Shown here piece after piece: positions 63,957 through 64,000 of a stretch of 64,000 bases of DNA. The DNA is taken from NCBI RefSeq assembly GCF_018139485.1, contig NZ_JAGSNF010000001.1, forward strand, positions 309,156-373,155. Direction: 5' to 3'. The number at the start of each line of letters is the position of its first letter. Positions within the stretch are counted from its first letter, which is position 1. The stretch is from Phycicoccus avicenniae. GTDB lineage: Bacteria > Actinomycetota > Actinomycetes > Actinomycetales > Dermatophilaceae. The notes beneath the pieces were generated by a model. That model worked only from the letters and a program-made list of their open reading frames with translations. It was not told where the DNA came from and searched no databases. The translations under genes and the position numbers were made by a program.

Positions 63957-64000
63957 CGGCGGGGACCGACGCATTCACCGTCCCGCGCGCCCGGGCGGTG

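Overview
The window is a chromosomal segment from a very GC-rich actinobacterium. Third codon positions are almost always G or C. The gene families (DUF3263, DUF3349, DUF3027, DUF2530, DUF222-HNH, WXG100, an IdeR-type regulator, groEL under CIRCE control) fit Actinomycetota, probably Micrococcales close to the Intrasporangiaceae or Ornithinimicrobiaceae; that placement is an inference from gene content. I found no phage, plasmid, insertion sequence, CRISPR array, tRNA or rRNA. Most of the window is ordinary single genes and short operons.

Layout. 0-3 kb: a cut-off MFS transporter, a lipoprotein and an acyl-CoA dehydrogenase. 3.1-6.2 kb: a molybdate uptake operon (HTH/TOBE protein, modA, modB, modC), every junction overlapping by 4 bases. 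6.3-9.6 kb: SGNH hydrolase and ung; then, on the other strand, a CadI/ArsI-type gene, a HAD phosphatase and a DUF3263 gene. 9.7-11.8 kb: phosphate transporter operon. 12.0-14.3 kb: groEL with two CIRCE operators. 14.4-23.5 kb: a 19-bp tandem repeat, PhoD-like phosphatase, FtsX/MacB-type exporter, orphan WXG100 protein, NUDIX and HD hydrolases, and a large multi-pass membrane protein. 23.5-27.2 kb: response regulator, sensor kinase and HtrA protease. 27.3-38.4 kb: mixed metabolism and transport, including a MarR-MFS operon that ends in a 29-residue membrane peptide. 38.6-45.1 kb: serC, a NYN-LOTUS protein, pdxH, a dehydrogenase/hotdog pair, an MFS gene and an IdeR-like regulator.

45.2-52.2 kb is the most interesting block. 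Two secreted cell-wall proteins share an unusual GVxGVKGVxKPEP linker. Both have candidate MtrA sites at the promoter, and the second has a c-di-AMP (ydaO-type) riboswitch in its leader. Directly downstream lies a three-gene overlapping operon: a MASE1-PAS-GGDEF-EAL protein, a processive GT2 glycosyltransferase with D, DAD, ED and QRLRW motifs, and a 72-residue single-pass membrane protein. This looks like a c-di-GMP-linked exopolysaccharide synthase. Two cyclic dinucleotide signals thus converge on adjacent envelope genes.

52.2-63.9 kb: an acetyltransferase, then a ROK repressor divergent from a sugar or cyclitol ABC transporter (ATPase, permease, lipoprotein). An oxidoreductase, a Tat-exported sugar isomerase/epimerase-like protein and a large secreted glucose/sorbosone dehydrogenase-PKD-FIMAH protein follow. 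The divergent promoter carries a palindrome that fits ROK control.

Many genes here start 6 to 8 bases after a TANNNT -10 element and have no Shine-Dalgarno sequence, so leaderless transcripts appear common; I used this pattern to choose several starts. Two stretches of long G and C runs (around 38.5 and 63.9 kb) look like sequencing or assembly artefacts over strong hairpins.
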